64,000 bases of DNA from assembly GCF_051857475.1 (NCBI RefSeq), contig NZ_JBPZGZ010000002.1:372001-436000 (forward strand), given 5' to 3'. A model generated the notes under the pieces. That model made no database searches. It worked only from the letters and a program-made list of their open reading frames with translations, and was not told the origin of the DNA. A program made the translations under genes and the position numbers. Shown in pieces: positions 1 through 7,394 of the stretch. Positions within the stretch are counted from its first letter, which is position 1. The number at the start of each line of letters is the position of its first letter. The DNA is from Pelomonas sp051857475 (GTDB lineage: Bacteria > Pseudomonadota > Gammaproteobacteria > Burkholderiales > Burkholderiaceae_C).

Positions 1-2
1 AT

Positions 3-1751
3 GCCTTGGGCGTCCTCCTCTACGCTAAGGCCGCAGGCCAGTTGCCATCCGAGGTTGACCTGGACGCATGCAGGACCAAGTTCAAGTCAGCCTGGCCGCT
101 GGAACCTGTGAGCGATGAGGAACTCAAGAAGTACCGCGGCCGGGGATACGGCGATTCGATTTGCTCTTCCACGAATGAACACGGCGACTTTGGGAACTAC
201 ACGCTGCGCCATTGGTTGCACGACATCGTTGACGCGCCGCGCGCCCTTGGCGGCGATACCACCAAAGAACTTTTCGAGCGTTGGCAGGCCGAGCTGATAG
301 ATAGTGGCACCTCCGAGCAGCAAGTGGCTTACCTCGCGCTGCGCAAGCTGACGGTCGACTACCGCCTGCGGCCTCCGCGCTTCTCCCTCACCGCGAAGAG
401 TACGGGCGAGTCCGAGCGCCTCTGGGCCGAAGTCCAACAAGCCAACGAGGCGTTCAAGGACACCTTGTCCGAGAAACTGCGCACTGAGTACGTCCAGTTC
501 GCGGAACATCATCTGCTTGAGTCGACGCGCATGCGGGACGACAACAGGCGCCCGTCGGAGGTCGACCATGGCCCTGTGCGGCGATGGATATGCGAGCGCG
601 CGCACCAGCTCGGATGGACCGAAGAGCTCTTCGAAAAATTCGAGAGAAGCGGGAGCATCAGCCACGACCGCATGGGCAAGCATCGGGTAGAGCGCGTCGG
701 CAAGAAGTACCAGTACATCGCGCTCGCTGAGGCCGCGGCAAGGATGACTGACAACTTGGCGATGTGCTCGTGGGAAGACGAAGGCAAGCTCAGGGCGTTT
801 GAGCCGGGCCCTCGCGGCCGCGACATGAAGCGCGACCTGGACCCATCGCTGCTGGTTCGCAGCACCCTCGAAACCGGCTGGGAAGCGGCGCCGGTCACAT
901 GGTGGACTCCGTCTGCACCACGACTGCCTTCTGGCGATACTGACCTGCTCCTGGCCTGGGTGCAAGTCGAAAGCGACTTGTGCAATGACGTCGGTCAAAT
1001 CGAGGTGACCGACCCCGACGGGGATAACTGGTTGACGGTGTACGGCTTTCGCCGCTGGACTGTGCCGGGTCAGGGCAGGCGCAACCACGCTGACGCCTGG
1101 TCGCGCGTCACCTGCCTGGTCACGACGCTGGGCAAGGGCCAACAGCTGGCCAAAGAACTGGTCGGTCGGCAGCGCGGCGACGCATCTCGCCTGTGGGACA
1201 GCGGCACGCTGCTTCCATTCCTGGGCGAGCATGGGTGGCGTGACCCCCAGCCAATCAAGCTGGAGCAAAACGTCAGCGCTGGCATCAAGACGCCATATGC
1301 CGGCATCGTGGAGTCCCTCAACGCTGAAGGCAACAGCAACGACAACTCGGTCGATGAAGGGTTCGCGCTTTACCTGCCTTCGTCGGGCGTCATCACGGTG
1401 CTCGACCTACACCTGCGCAGCGGCAAGGCGCCGGAGTATGTCGACGCTGGCGGCAACCTGCGATGGCAGGACCCCTCGCTGCATTGGCGAGGTTCTGGGG
1501 CCGGTGTGGCCTCCCGCGACTACTTCCTGAGCAAGCTTGCGAGCGCGGGTCTCGAGGCCGTATGGGTACTGGCCGGCGAAAAGAACGTTTATGCAGGCCA
1601 CGACGTCGGTATGTCCATGGGAGGGTTCGGCGGCGGCCTGTACCACACCACCGCCTTCGCCATGGAGGCCGGCGTCTTGAAGTCCTTTGGCACAAAGACT
1701 GAGTTCCAAAAGCCGAGTGCAGAGCAACTAGAGAAGCTGAAGGGCAAGTGA
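3..1751 (+). CDS. Large unrecognised protein, 5'-truncated by the window edge
   Basis: The reading frame is open to the left edge, so the true start lies outside; the first in-frame possible start is TTG at 6. About 582 residues are visible, ending in TGA at 1749. The visible part is soluble, with no signal peptide or membrane segment. From memory, the patches RVGKKYQYIALAE and DLDPSLL followed by a WW-containing stretch resemble the C-terminal halves of very large STAND-type ATP-binding proteins of defence islands, but no NTPase motif is inside the window to confirm this. The C-terminal third (VWVLAGEKNVYAG, then a Gly-rich stretch) looks like a small sensor-like domain. The next gene, 1837-2751, is on the opposite strand, so the two are convergent. 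Function unknown. Confidence 0.72.
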   Translation, partial: ALGVLLYAKAAGQLPSEVDLDACRTKFKSAWPLEPVSDEELKKYRGRGYGDSICSSTNEHGDFGNYTLRHWLHDIVDAPRALGGDTTKELFERWQAELIDSGTSEQQVAYLALRKLTVDYRLRPPRFSLTAKSTGESERLWAEVQQANEAFKDTLSEKLRTEYVQFAEHHLLESTRMRDDNRRPSEVDHGPVRRWICERAHQLGWTEELFEKFERSGSISHDRMGKHRVERVGKKYQYIALAEAAARMTDNLAMCSWEDEGKLRAFEPGPRGRDMKRDLDPSLLVRSTLETGWEAAPVTWWTPSAPRLPSGDTDLLLAWVQVESDLCNDVGQIEVTDPDGDNWLTVYGFRRWTVPGQGRRNHADAWSRVTCLVTTLGKGQQLAKELVGRQRGDASRLWDSGTLLPFLGEHGWRDPQPIKLEQNVSAGIKTPYAGIVESLNAEGNSNDNSVDEGFALYLPSSGVITVLDLHLRSGKAPEYVDAGGNLRWQDPSLHWRGSGAGVASRDYFLSKLASAGLEAVWVLAGEKNVYAGHDVGMSMGGFGGGLYHTTAFAMEAGVLKSFGTKTEFQKPSAEQLEKLKGK

Positions 1752-1836
1752 GCCGCCTCGAAGCCTGGCGCTACCTCGCCAGCTCGGCCCCACCAAGGAA
1801 CAAGAGCTCCAATCAGGTCTGAGCGCGCAAGTTAGG

Positions 1837-2751
1837 TCATGGACGCAGCCGCCGGAACGCCTCCGCCTCCTGCTCCTCTGGCCTCTTGAAGTGCCGTTCG
1901 ACGAAGGCACGCTGGAGCTCGTCGCGGGAGTAGACGAAGTGCTTGGCCTGCATCACGACGTTTGTGTTCAGCCCTTCGACCAAGTCCCGGGCCGGGCGCT
2001 CCAGCAACCGCCGCAGCCGCTGCGGGTCCTTCATCGCGAAGACCGCCACCCGCGGACTCAGCGGCAACGCGACGATGCAGTTGGGGTCGCTGAGCCCCTT
2101 GGTGAACACAACAGGACGGTCGCTGGTCAGCAGAGTCTGGTCTCCAGCGTCCAGATGTCCCCAACCCCACTCGAACTCGAGGATGTCGGCAAGCAGTGAC
2201 GGCTGCTCGATGAGACGAGGCAGGCTCTGCACTCCCAGGAAGTCCGGCAGGTGCGGCATCTGATGCTGGATGAAGTCGTTCAGGGAGGGCGGCCAGCCTT
2301 CTTGGCGAAGCGCCTGGTAGTCGGCCTCTAGACCAGCCGCCATTTCGCTGACCGCCTGTGTCGCCTCCGCACGCACGTGCTTCACGTAGCCGGGTGTCCG
2401 GACGCGTTGGGCGACGACGTATCGCGCAAAGGCGGCGGCCTCAGCCTCCGAGAGCGGCTGCCCGCCGGCAATCATCTTGGCAATGACCGGAGCGGCCGGG
2501 TCGTCGACCTTCGGTCCAAAGTACTCCTGCTCGACGGCCTGCGTCTTCTTCCCGTCCTTGTCGACGCCGGCGTAAAGGTCGACCTGTTTGGCCGCGCCCT
2601 TGGGCGAAATCCGCGCCGCGTGCAGCCGCTCAGGTATCCACTGGAAATAGGTCAGCCGCTCAGCCTGCGACTCATCAGGGGTGGCCCAAGCGCGCAGGTA
2701 GAACTCCGGGACGAAGTGGTGCTTCGAATGGGTCTGCTTCCCGCGCTTCAT
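1837..2751 (-). CDS. DUF4238-family protein
   Basis: About 304 residues, soluble. The N-terminal signature HHFVPEFYLRAWA is the hallmark of DUF4238 proteins, which are scattered in accessory islands and have no established reaction. Further family-like features are a central WGWGHLDAGDQTLLTSDRPVV segment and a C-terminal region rich in charged residues. The frame runs upstream to a GTG at 2769, but ATG 2751 places the conserved SKHHFVP motif near the N-terminus as in relatives, so I prefer it; no strong ribosome site supports either. It stands alone between a convergent partner on the left and a divergent leader region on the right. Function unknown; family assignment is fairly secure. Confidence 0.8.
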   Translation of the reverse strand: MKRGKQTHSKHHFVPEFYLRAWATPDESQAERLTYFQWIPERLHAARISPKGAAKQVDLYAGVDKDGKKTQAVEQEYFGPKVDDPAAPVIAKMIAGGQPLSEAEAAAFARYVVAQRVRTPGYVKHVRAEATQAVSEMAAGLEADYQALRQEGWPPSLNDFIQHQMPHLPDFLGVQSLPRLIEQPSLLADILEFEWGWGHLDAGDQTLLTSDRPVVFTKGLSDPNCIVALPLSPRVAVFAMKDPQRLRRLLERPARDLVEGLNTNVVMQAKHFVYSRDELQRAFVERHFKRPEEQEAEAFRRLRP

Positions 2752-3052
2752 GCAGTAAGTTTGCGCCACCGAACACCCGCGCGAACTGCGAAATCCGTCA
2801 CACCGAAACCGCCCAACTCACCGGCGCCCCCTCAGCGCGCGGCTAGAGTTCGTTCACACCACTGCGGCAACCACCGTAGCGGCATCACCGGTACGGGCAC
2901 CAAGCCCCACGCCACCAGAGGCCCCTGGACGACAGCAAGCTCGCCCAACCCTCGCTCCCGGTTCGTTCTGAACCGAGGACACCCCGCCAAACACGTGACA
3001 CCCGAAGTCCGTCTGCGACTTCCCTGGTCCTGCGCTCTGCGCTCGAACCAGA

Positions 3053-3065
3053 TGCTCTTTAAAAA
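3053..3065 (+). promoter_or_regulatory. boxA-like antitermination element
   Basis: TGCTCTTTAAAAA matches the bacterial boxA consensus TGCTCTTTAACA at all but one of its 12 positions. In rRNA leaders boxA recruits NusB/NusE. Here it lies about 240 bp upstream of the first gene of a run of unrecognised plus-strand genes. A second copy-like element is at 63873-63883. Confidence 0.45.
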
Positions 3066-3176
3066 CCTTTTAGCAGCCCATTGACCCGCAGAGCCGAGTA
3101 ACCGCCTGTAGGGAGTACTAAAAAAACAATAGCTGTCGGCTGCGACGGACCCGTCCTTATGCGACGACCGATATCC

Positions 3177-3216
3177 CCTTCTCAACGAGAAGGCACAAGA
3201 CCCGACCCTAGTCGGG
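3177..3216 (+). other. Two adjacent RNA hairpins in the leader
   Basis: CCTTCTC-AAC-GAGAAGG (3177-3193) and CCCGAC-CCTA-GTCGGG (3201-3216) are perfect short stem-loops eight bases apart. Neither is followed by a T-run, so they do not look like simple terminators. They fit a structured 5' leader following the boxA-like element. Confidence 0.4.
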
Positions 3217-3307
3217 CGCCCCTGACGAACTGCGAGCCACCTGCCCAGTTCGCAGCACCCCACTTCAACGCTCGCGATTCCGCTGAGCGCAACAACACAA
3301 GACACCG

Positions 3308-3847
3308 ATGAACAACAACAACCACATCGTCATCCGTCAACCCGTTCCCGCGGCAGCCGCCGCCAACCGCGACGCCGCGAGTGCTTCGCCGAAGCGCCGC
3401 CACGCGACGCTCACCCTCGCCCCTTGCAAGAAGCGCCGGAACAGCACTGAGCCCGGCCAAGCCTTCGGCGGACGCCTCGAATGCGCCGGCCATGCCATCT
3501 GGATTGAAGACGCCATCACCCTCGGCGTCGTCGCCTTCGTGCTGAACATCGGCACCGTCGAACTTCGACTGCCGACGTTCCGCGACCGAACCTCCGAACT
3601 GCGCGCAGACCAGAAGGTGCTGCCGCTCGACGTCATCGCCCTGGCTGAAGGCGTCAGCTGGAGCCGGCTCAAGCGACAGGACGAAGCCGCCGAGGCGCTG
3701 TTCGTTCGCCGCTTCGCCACCGCCCTGCGCATCTGCACGCAGAGCAAGGCGGAAGCCCCGTCGCTCGTCACCTGGTACCGCCAGAACCTGCTGCCCGCAG
3801 CTGTCCGCGCCGTGCCCGCCGACCTCCGCGTCAACGAACGCATCTGA
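3308..3847 (+). CDS. Unrecognised basic protein
   Basis: 179 residues starting at ATG 3308. The first 55 residues are low-complexity, rich in Asn, Ala, Arg and Lys, and probably disordered. The remainder is a compact globular part with an ELRLPTFRDRTSELRADQ segment and a Trp-containing C-terminus. No recognised motif, signal peptide or membrane segment. It is the first gene of a plus-strand series (3308, 3928, 4470, 5007, 6087) behind a structured leader, so co-transcription is likely. GC-rich codon use matches its neighbours. Function unknown. Confidence 0.6.
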   Translation: MNNNNHIVIRQPVPAAAAANRDAASASPKRRHATLTLAPCKKRRNSTEPGQAFGGRLECAGHAIWIEDAITLGVVAFVLNIGTVELRLPTFRDRTSELRADQKVLPLDVIALAEGVSWSRLKRQDEAAEALFVRRFATALRICTQSKAEAPSLVTWYRQNLLPAAVRAVPADLRVNERI

Positions 3848-3927
3848 ATTCAAGAAATCACAGCGCCCGCCGCTTCCCGCCAATGCGCGGACGCGGGCGC
3901 CGAACTACATCTCAAGGAATACCGAGC

Positions 3928-4455
3928 ATGAACCGCAACACCAAGAACACCGCCGCCAACAACCAAGAGCTGACGCTGACCTTCTTCAGCAACCACAACG
4001 GCGTCCCTGTCGCCGACCTCTACCTCGGCGAGCGCCGCCTCCTCGCGACGACCCACCCCGCCACCATCGTCGCAGCCCTCTACGCGATGAACGAGACCGA
4101 GCTCACCGTGATTACTGAGGCCGGCAAGCACACCGGCAACTTCGAGTTCTTCGAACCGGAAGATGACGCTTGGCCGCTGGGAGCAATCAACTTGCACCTG
4201 CAGTTCAACCCGCAGAACTACCAGTTCCGACACCTCGCCCCCTCCGACAACTACTACCTGCTGCTCGAAGGCCTCGACCTCTTCTCCTTCGAAATCTGGC
4301 ACTCGCCTACGGCGCTGGCGGACGAGCACCTCCGCGCCGCTCACCACCACCTCCCTCAGGACCTCATCAGGCGCCCGCTGACGACGCGCAATCCCAAGGG
4401 CTGGAAGAAGACCCTGGAGAAGCGCAACGACTTCGTCTACTTCCCCGAGTGCTGA
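3928..4455 (+). CDS. Unrecognised soluble protein
   Basis: 175 residues. The frame extends upstream to 3883, but ATG 3928 is preceded by AAGGAA seven bases away, so I chose it. The sequence has alternating polar and hydrophobic stretches (LTLTFFSNHNGVPVADLYLG) suggesting a beta-rich fold, and an acidic FEFFEPEDD patch. It ends 14 bases before the next start, so translation of the two genes may be coupled. I do not recognise the family. Confidence 0.65.
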   Translation: MNRNTKNTAANNQELTLTFFSNHNGVPVADLYLGERRLLATTHPATIVAALYAMNETELTVITEAGKHTGNFEFFEPEDDAWPLGAINLHLQFNPQNYQFRHLAPSDNYYLLLEGLDLFSFEIWHSPTALADEHLRAAHHHLPQDLIRRPLTTRNPKGWKKTLEKRNDFVYFPEC

Positions 4456-4469
4456 TAGGAGGCCGCGAC

Positions 4470-4919
4470 ATGAACGACGCCACTTTCGAAGTCCTCCCCC
4501 CGCTCCCTCGAGACCTCGCCGAAGGTGCGGTGCGAACGCTGAAGACTGTCCTTGAACGCATCCCCGACCAACCCCTGAAGTGCTGCTTCGTCGGCAACTG
4601 GACCACCGACGCGTTCCAGCTCCTTGAGTTCAACGACATCAGCCCAGAGAACTTCCAGTTCCCTGCCGCCGTCGTTCGCCAGCACGTGACGAAGCTGGAT
4701 GCGGAATACGTCATGACTGTGCTCGACATCGCCTGGGCGGCGTCCAGGACGGTCAGCGTAAGCATTGAAACTCGCGACGCGACCTACGCGAGCAGCTTCC
4801 CTGTCGTTCCGAAAGGTGATGGCAGTGCTGCCATGGCGCTTGGACCAGGCCGGTTCGAGCGTCTGAGGAAGCACACCTCCCCGTTCGCGCGAATGCTGCG
4901 CCGACGGTCCCGCTGTTGA
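4470..4919 (+). CDS. Unrecognised small protein
   Basis: 149 residues starting at ATG 4470, with an excellent AGGAGG ribosome site six bases upstream and a 14-base gap to the preceding stop. A CCFVGNWTTDAFQLLEF segment and a basic C-terminus ending RRRSRC are the visible features. No signal peptide or membrane segment. A longer in-frame opening upstream to 4170 is a shadow of the previous gene. Function unknown; the placement and ribosome site make it a real gene in the same transcription unit. Confidence 0.65.
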   Translation: MNDATFEVLPPLPRDLAEGAVRTLKTVLERIPDQPLKCCFVGNWTTDAFQLLEFNDISPENFQFPAAVVRQHVTKLDAEYVMTVLDIAWAASRTVSVSIETRDATYASSFPVVPKGDGSAAMALGPGRFERLRKHTSPFARMLRRRSRC

Positions 4920-5006
4920 GCCTCTTCGGCTCACAAAACAAGGCCTGCTCGACTCAGCCCGGGCAGGCCGACATCACAAGGCTGAATCAGTATCTAGGGA
5001 AAGAAC

Positions 5007-5792
5007 ATGAACGCACGAGACCCTGAAGCCCTGCTGTCAAAGACTGCAGGCAAGAACACCCGCAAGCGCGTCAAGCAGACACGCCACATGAAGGAAGCCA
5101 GCGTCCTAGCCGACCTGTTCAGCGAGCTGTCGGCCCAGCTCGCCGCCGGCGAAGTTGAACCTGCGCGCGAAGCCTCCCACCGAGCACATGCCCTGCTGGA
5201 AGTGCTCGCAGCGATGGACCGCCAAGACGAGCACCCCGAACTGGCGTCCCCGAAGTGCGACGAGCGTCAGCAAGCCGCCAGGGCGTGGACTCGCTTGATG
5301 CGACCAAACGCCGACACCAAGACGCAGCTGCGACAACACTTCGAGGGGAAGCGGTTCTCGTACATCCGTCTCGAACCCCTGCCGCCTCTGCCCGAACCGA
5401 AACCTCGAGTGCCATATACCGGTGGCATCTACCAGACTGTCTTCCTCCCGGACGACCCCAAGTTGGCCAGAGAGCTGGGCCTACCCGAGTCGTACACGTT
5501 CCGGCATGGCGTGAACAACTGGGGGTTCCATGACAGCTTGCACGGGGCAATCGAGCGCAAGTTCCCGTCTGCAAGGGACGGCGATTTTTGCGTGCAATCG
5601 CGAGTCGAAAGAAGCGAGACTTTCGGCCGGACCTCGAATGTGCTGGTCGTCTACAAGGAGCGCCGGGCCTGGGATGAGAAACACCAGGTCATGCGCTACA
5701 ACATGCACAGCACGACGCACGCGGAGACGGCGGAGTCGCTGGCAGCTGAACGCAACGGCAAGAAGCGCAAGGGCGCCAGCAAGAAGCGCTAA
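5007..5792 (+). CDS. Unrecognised basic-ended protein
   Basis: 261 residues from ATG 5007, with AGGGAAAG about five bases upstream. Both ends are Lys/Arg-rich (KNTRKRVKQTRH near the start, KKRKGASKKR at the end), suggesting nucleic-acid binding or disordered tails. The centre has a Pro-rich segment (LEPLPPLPEPKPRVP) before a YTGGIYQTVFLPDD stretch and a GFHDSLHGAIERKFP segment. No recognised domain. It follows a hairpin-capable 87-bp gap containing GGCCTGC/GCAGGCC arms (4942-4969). Confidence 0.65.
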   Translation: MNARDPEALLSKTAGKNTRKRVKQTRHMKEASVLADLFSELSAQLAAGEVEPAREASHRAHALLEVLAAMDRQDEHPELASPKCDERQQAARAWTRLMRPNADTKTQLRQHFEGKRFSYIRLEPLPPLPEPKPRVPYTGGIYQTVFLPDDPKLARELGLPESYTFRHGVNNWGFHDSLHGAIERKFPSARDGDFCVQSRVERSETFGRTSNVLVVYKERRAWDEKHQVMRYNMHSTTHAETAESLAAERNGKKRKGASKKR

Positions 5793-5845
5793 TCAGGCAG
5801 GGTGGGCATGCGCCGAAGGCCGCTTGGCCGTCGGCGTAGCGAGGT

Positions 5846-6088
5846 TTATCGCTGGATGGATGCCTTGCCGGGCACAACGTCCACGTGCTCTGCGCCCCAT
5901 GCGGCCCAAAGCGCGCACGAAAGAACACCCACCAAGTTCGTTCCGATAAAAGCGGCGTCGCTCAGGCCCGCGCCGGTCAGGCGCGCCATCAGAGCGTCAG
6001 CGCACACCACCACGGCAGGAACGACCGCCAAGCCCGCGGCACCAATCGGGTGCCAGCGACGAAGAACAGTCAACAACTTTAGGGACAT
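5846..6088 (-). CDS. Possible small membrane protein, divergent from and overlapping the next gene
   Basis: 80 residues from an ATG on the minus strand at 6088. Its CATG start is shared with the plus-strand start at 6087. GGAG lies eight bases upstream of the minus-strand ATG. The protein has two hydrophobic stretches (AAGLAVVPAVVVCADAL and FIGTNLVGVLSCALWAAWG), which is more protein-like than most antisense shadows. It fills a 290-bp gap that otherwise has no gene. Evidence is only the hydrophobic pattern and the ribosome site, so it may be spurious. Confidence 0.38.
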   Translation of the reverse strand: MSLKLLTVLRRWHPIGAAGLAVVPAVVVCADALMARLTGAGLSDAAFIGTNLVGVLSCALWAAWGAEHVDVVPGKASIQR

Positions 6089-6776
6089 GACAGACACTCC
6101 AAAAACCACTTCCAACGAGCAGTCGGGAGGTGTAGTCACCGAGATTTATCAACAAGCGAAGCAACAGCTCAAGCACTCTGCCGTCGCTGGATTCGTCTTC
6201 ACTGCAATCCTCGTGTTCCTCGCGCAGCGGAGCGGGGCCGAAGGCAAGAACAGCCTTGAACTGCTGCGCCAATTCGTAGACCACAGCCTTCCCAACAAGA
6301 CTCTCTACATCGTCGCCCTGGGGCTGCTGGGGCTGTCGATAACCTTCTCGAAGTCCTTCATGGCGGAGCTCCTCCGTACATGGATTGCCAAGCCGCTCAT
6401 CGAGCTTTCCTCGCACGCCTTCGCAGTGGCGCTTGGCATCCTTCTGGCACTCTTCGCGTCGGCTGGCTATGTCGCCGACCTGCGAGACAGCGCCGGCGCA
6501 ACTTTCAGCGCGGCTTTCGTGGCCTTCACTGTCTACGGAATTCTTCAGATTGCGCAGGCAGCGGCTGAAGGGCGCTTTGACGAGCAGATTCAATCGGCGA
6601 AGATTTACGAGGTTGCCGCGGGGGTAGCAGGTCTCTGCATCACGTACGCGGCGATTTCGGACTTCAGTGTCGAGCTTGAACACGCAGCTGAACACAAGAA
6701 GAAATGCGCGCCGGCCGAGCAGTCCGCTGTCCAGCCCGCTCAGCGGTCAGCGCCTGCGAGCCAGCCTCAACATTGA
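6087..6776 (+). CDS. Unrecognised integral membrane protein
   Basis: 229 residues from ATG 6087. The frame is open upstream to 5802, but that part is Arg-rich and unlikely to be coding. Residues about 30-50, 70-95, 110-130, 140-160 and 175-195 are hydrophobic, suggesting four to five membrane segments. The tail is Pro/Gln/Ala-rich with a KKK patch and is probably cytoplasmic. A hairpin at 6791-6824 follows. No family recognised. The start shares its CATG with a possible divergent gene. Confidence 0.65.
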   Translation: MTDTPKTTSNEQSGGVVTEIYQQAKQQLKHSAVAGFVFTAILVFLAQRSGAEGKNSLELLRQFVDHSLPNKTLYIVALGLLGLSITFSKSFMAELLRTWIAKPLIELSSHAFAVALGILLALFASAGYVADLRDSAGATFSAAFVAFTVYGILQIAQAAAEGRFDEQIQSAKIYEVAAGVAGLCITYAAISDFSVELEHAAEHKKKCAPAEQSAVQPAQRSAPASQPQH

Positions 6777-6790
6777 ACGTTCCGTTATCT

Positions 6791-6824
6791 GGGGCACAGA
6801 GCACGCGTAGGGCTCTGGCACCCC
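6791..6824 (+). terminator. Hairpin between convergent genes
   Basis: GGGGCACAGAGC pairs with GCTCTGGCACCCC with one bulge, between the plus-strand gene ending at 6776 and the minus-strand gene ending at 6841. Only a short A-rich tract (AAAATA) follows on the plus strand, which acts as a U-tract on neither strand convincingly. Terminator function is plausible from position. Confidence 0.35.
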
Positions 6825-6840
6825 AAAATAGGCCCAACCG

Positions 6841-7083
6841 TCAATGATGACCGTCGATGCTGACCTGGTCAGCCCACATTGCCACCAGCTTCTCACCATC
6901 ACCTCGAGCATCTGCCAGGGCTTTCTCGAGGGTGTCGCGGATGCGCAGGCATTCGTGCCGCACTGTCACGGGTCGCTTGGCAGCAATGCAGAAGTTCACC
7001 ATGCCGACGAACCCTAGATGATGGGTCAGGACAGACGGCCAAGCCGAGGCTGAACCATCCGGTGCGCAAATCAGGTGGGTCAT
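6841..7083 (-). CDS. Unrecognised small protein
   Basis: 80 residues. I chose ATG 7083 because GGAGGAACACC sits directly upstream; the frame is open further to 7257 but without a ribosome site. The protein has FVGMVNFCIAAKR and a charged helix-prone LRIRDTLEKALADARGDGEKL segment, typical of small regulators or adaptors. Function unknown. Confidence 0.55.
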   Translation of the reverse strand: MTHLICAPDGSASAWPSVLTHHLGFVGMVNFCIAAKRPVTVRHECLRIRDTLEKALADARGDGEKLVAMWADQVSIDGHH

Positions 7084-7394
7084 GGTGTTCCTCCGTCGCG
7101 AGCGCCACGCCGTTGAACGGTAGGTCAGGCACGCGACTTCATCAAGGCCGGCGACCATGACCGGGCCCCTAAGGCCGGCGCTCGGGCTGGCATTGCCGTC
7201 GGACAAAGAAAAGCCCCGGCACGCGGGCCGGGGAGAAAGTCCAATCGCTGTCATCACGGAAGGACTCCCGCTCAGGGAGGAAAAGCGGGGAGGCCTGGCC
7301 GAGGCCGGGCTTCGCGTTCAGTCTACGTGTTTCCGATGTGTCGCTCAGCTAGCATCTTCTTCAAGCTAGGGCAATTCCTAGCATGGGAGGGAAC
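7084..7394. other. 311-bp intergenic region
   Basis: Lies between a minus-strand small gene and the DUF4011 gene on the plus strand. It holds the hairpin annotated at 7205-7233 and a GC-rich imperfect repeat around 7290-7312. I see no gene and no clear sigma-70 promoter. Confidence 0.4.
7205..7233 (-). terminator. Rho-independent terminator, minus strand
   Basis: CCCCGGC and GCCGGGG form a perfect seven-base-pair stem at 7214-7220 and 7227-7233. Read on the minus strand it is followed by CTTTTCTTT, giving a classical terminator. It would stop minus-strand transcripts arriving from the DUF4011 side before the small gene at 6841-7083. Confidence 0.6.

Larger units (their letters stand above)
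2752..3307. other. 556-bp intergenic region with a structured leader
   Basis: No convincing gene is seen. It separates a minus-strand gene from a plus-strand run. It contains a boxA-like element at 3053-3065 and two compact hairpins at 3177-3193 and 3201-3216, annotated separately. The stretch 3117-3130 is A-rich. The arrangement reads as a 250-nt untranslated leader in front of the genes beginning at 3308. Confidence 0.5.

Noticed and set aside
87..1268. 393-residue minus-strand frame
   Set aside because: Shadow of the left-edge gene; composition is Arg/Ala/Leu-rich without motifs.
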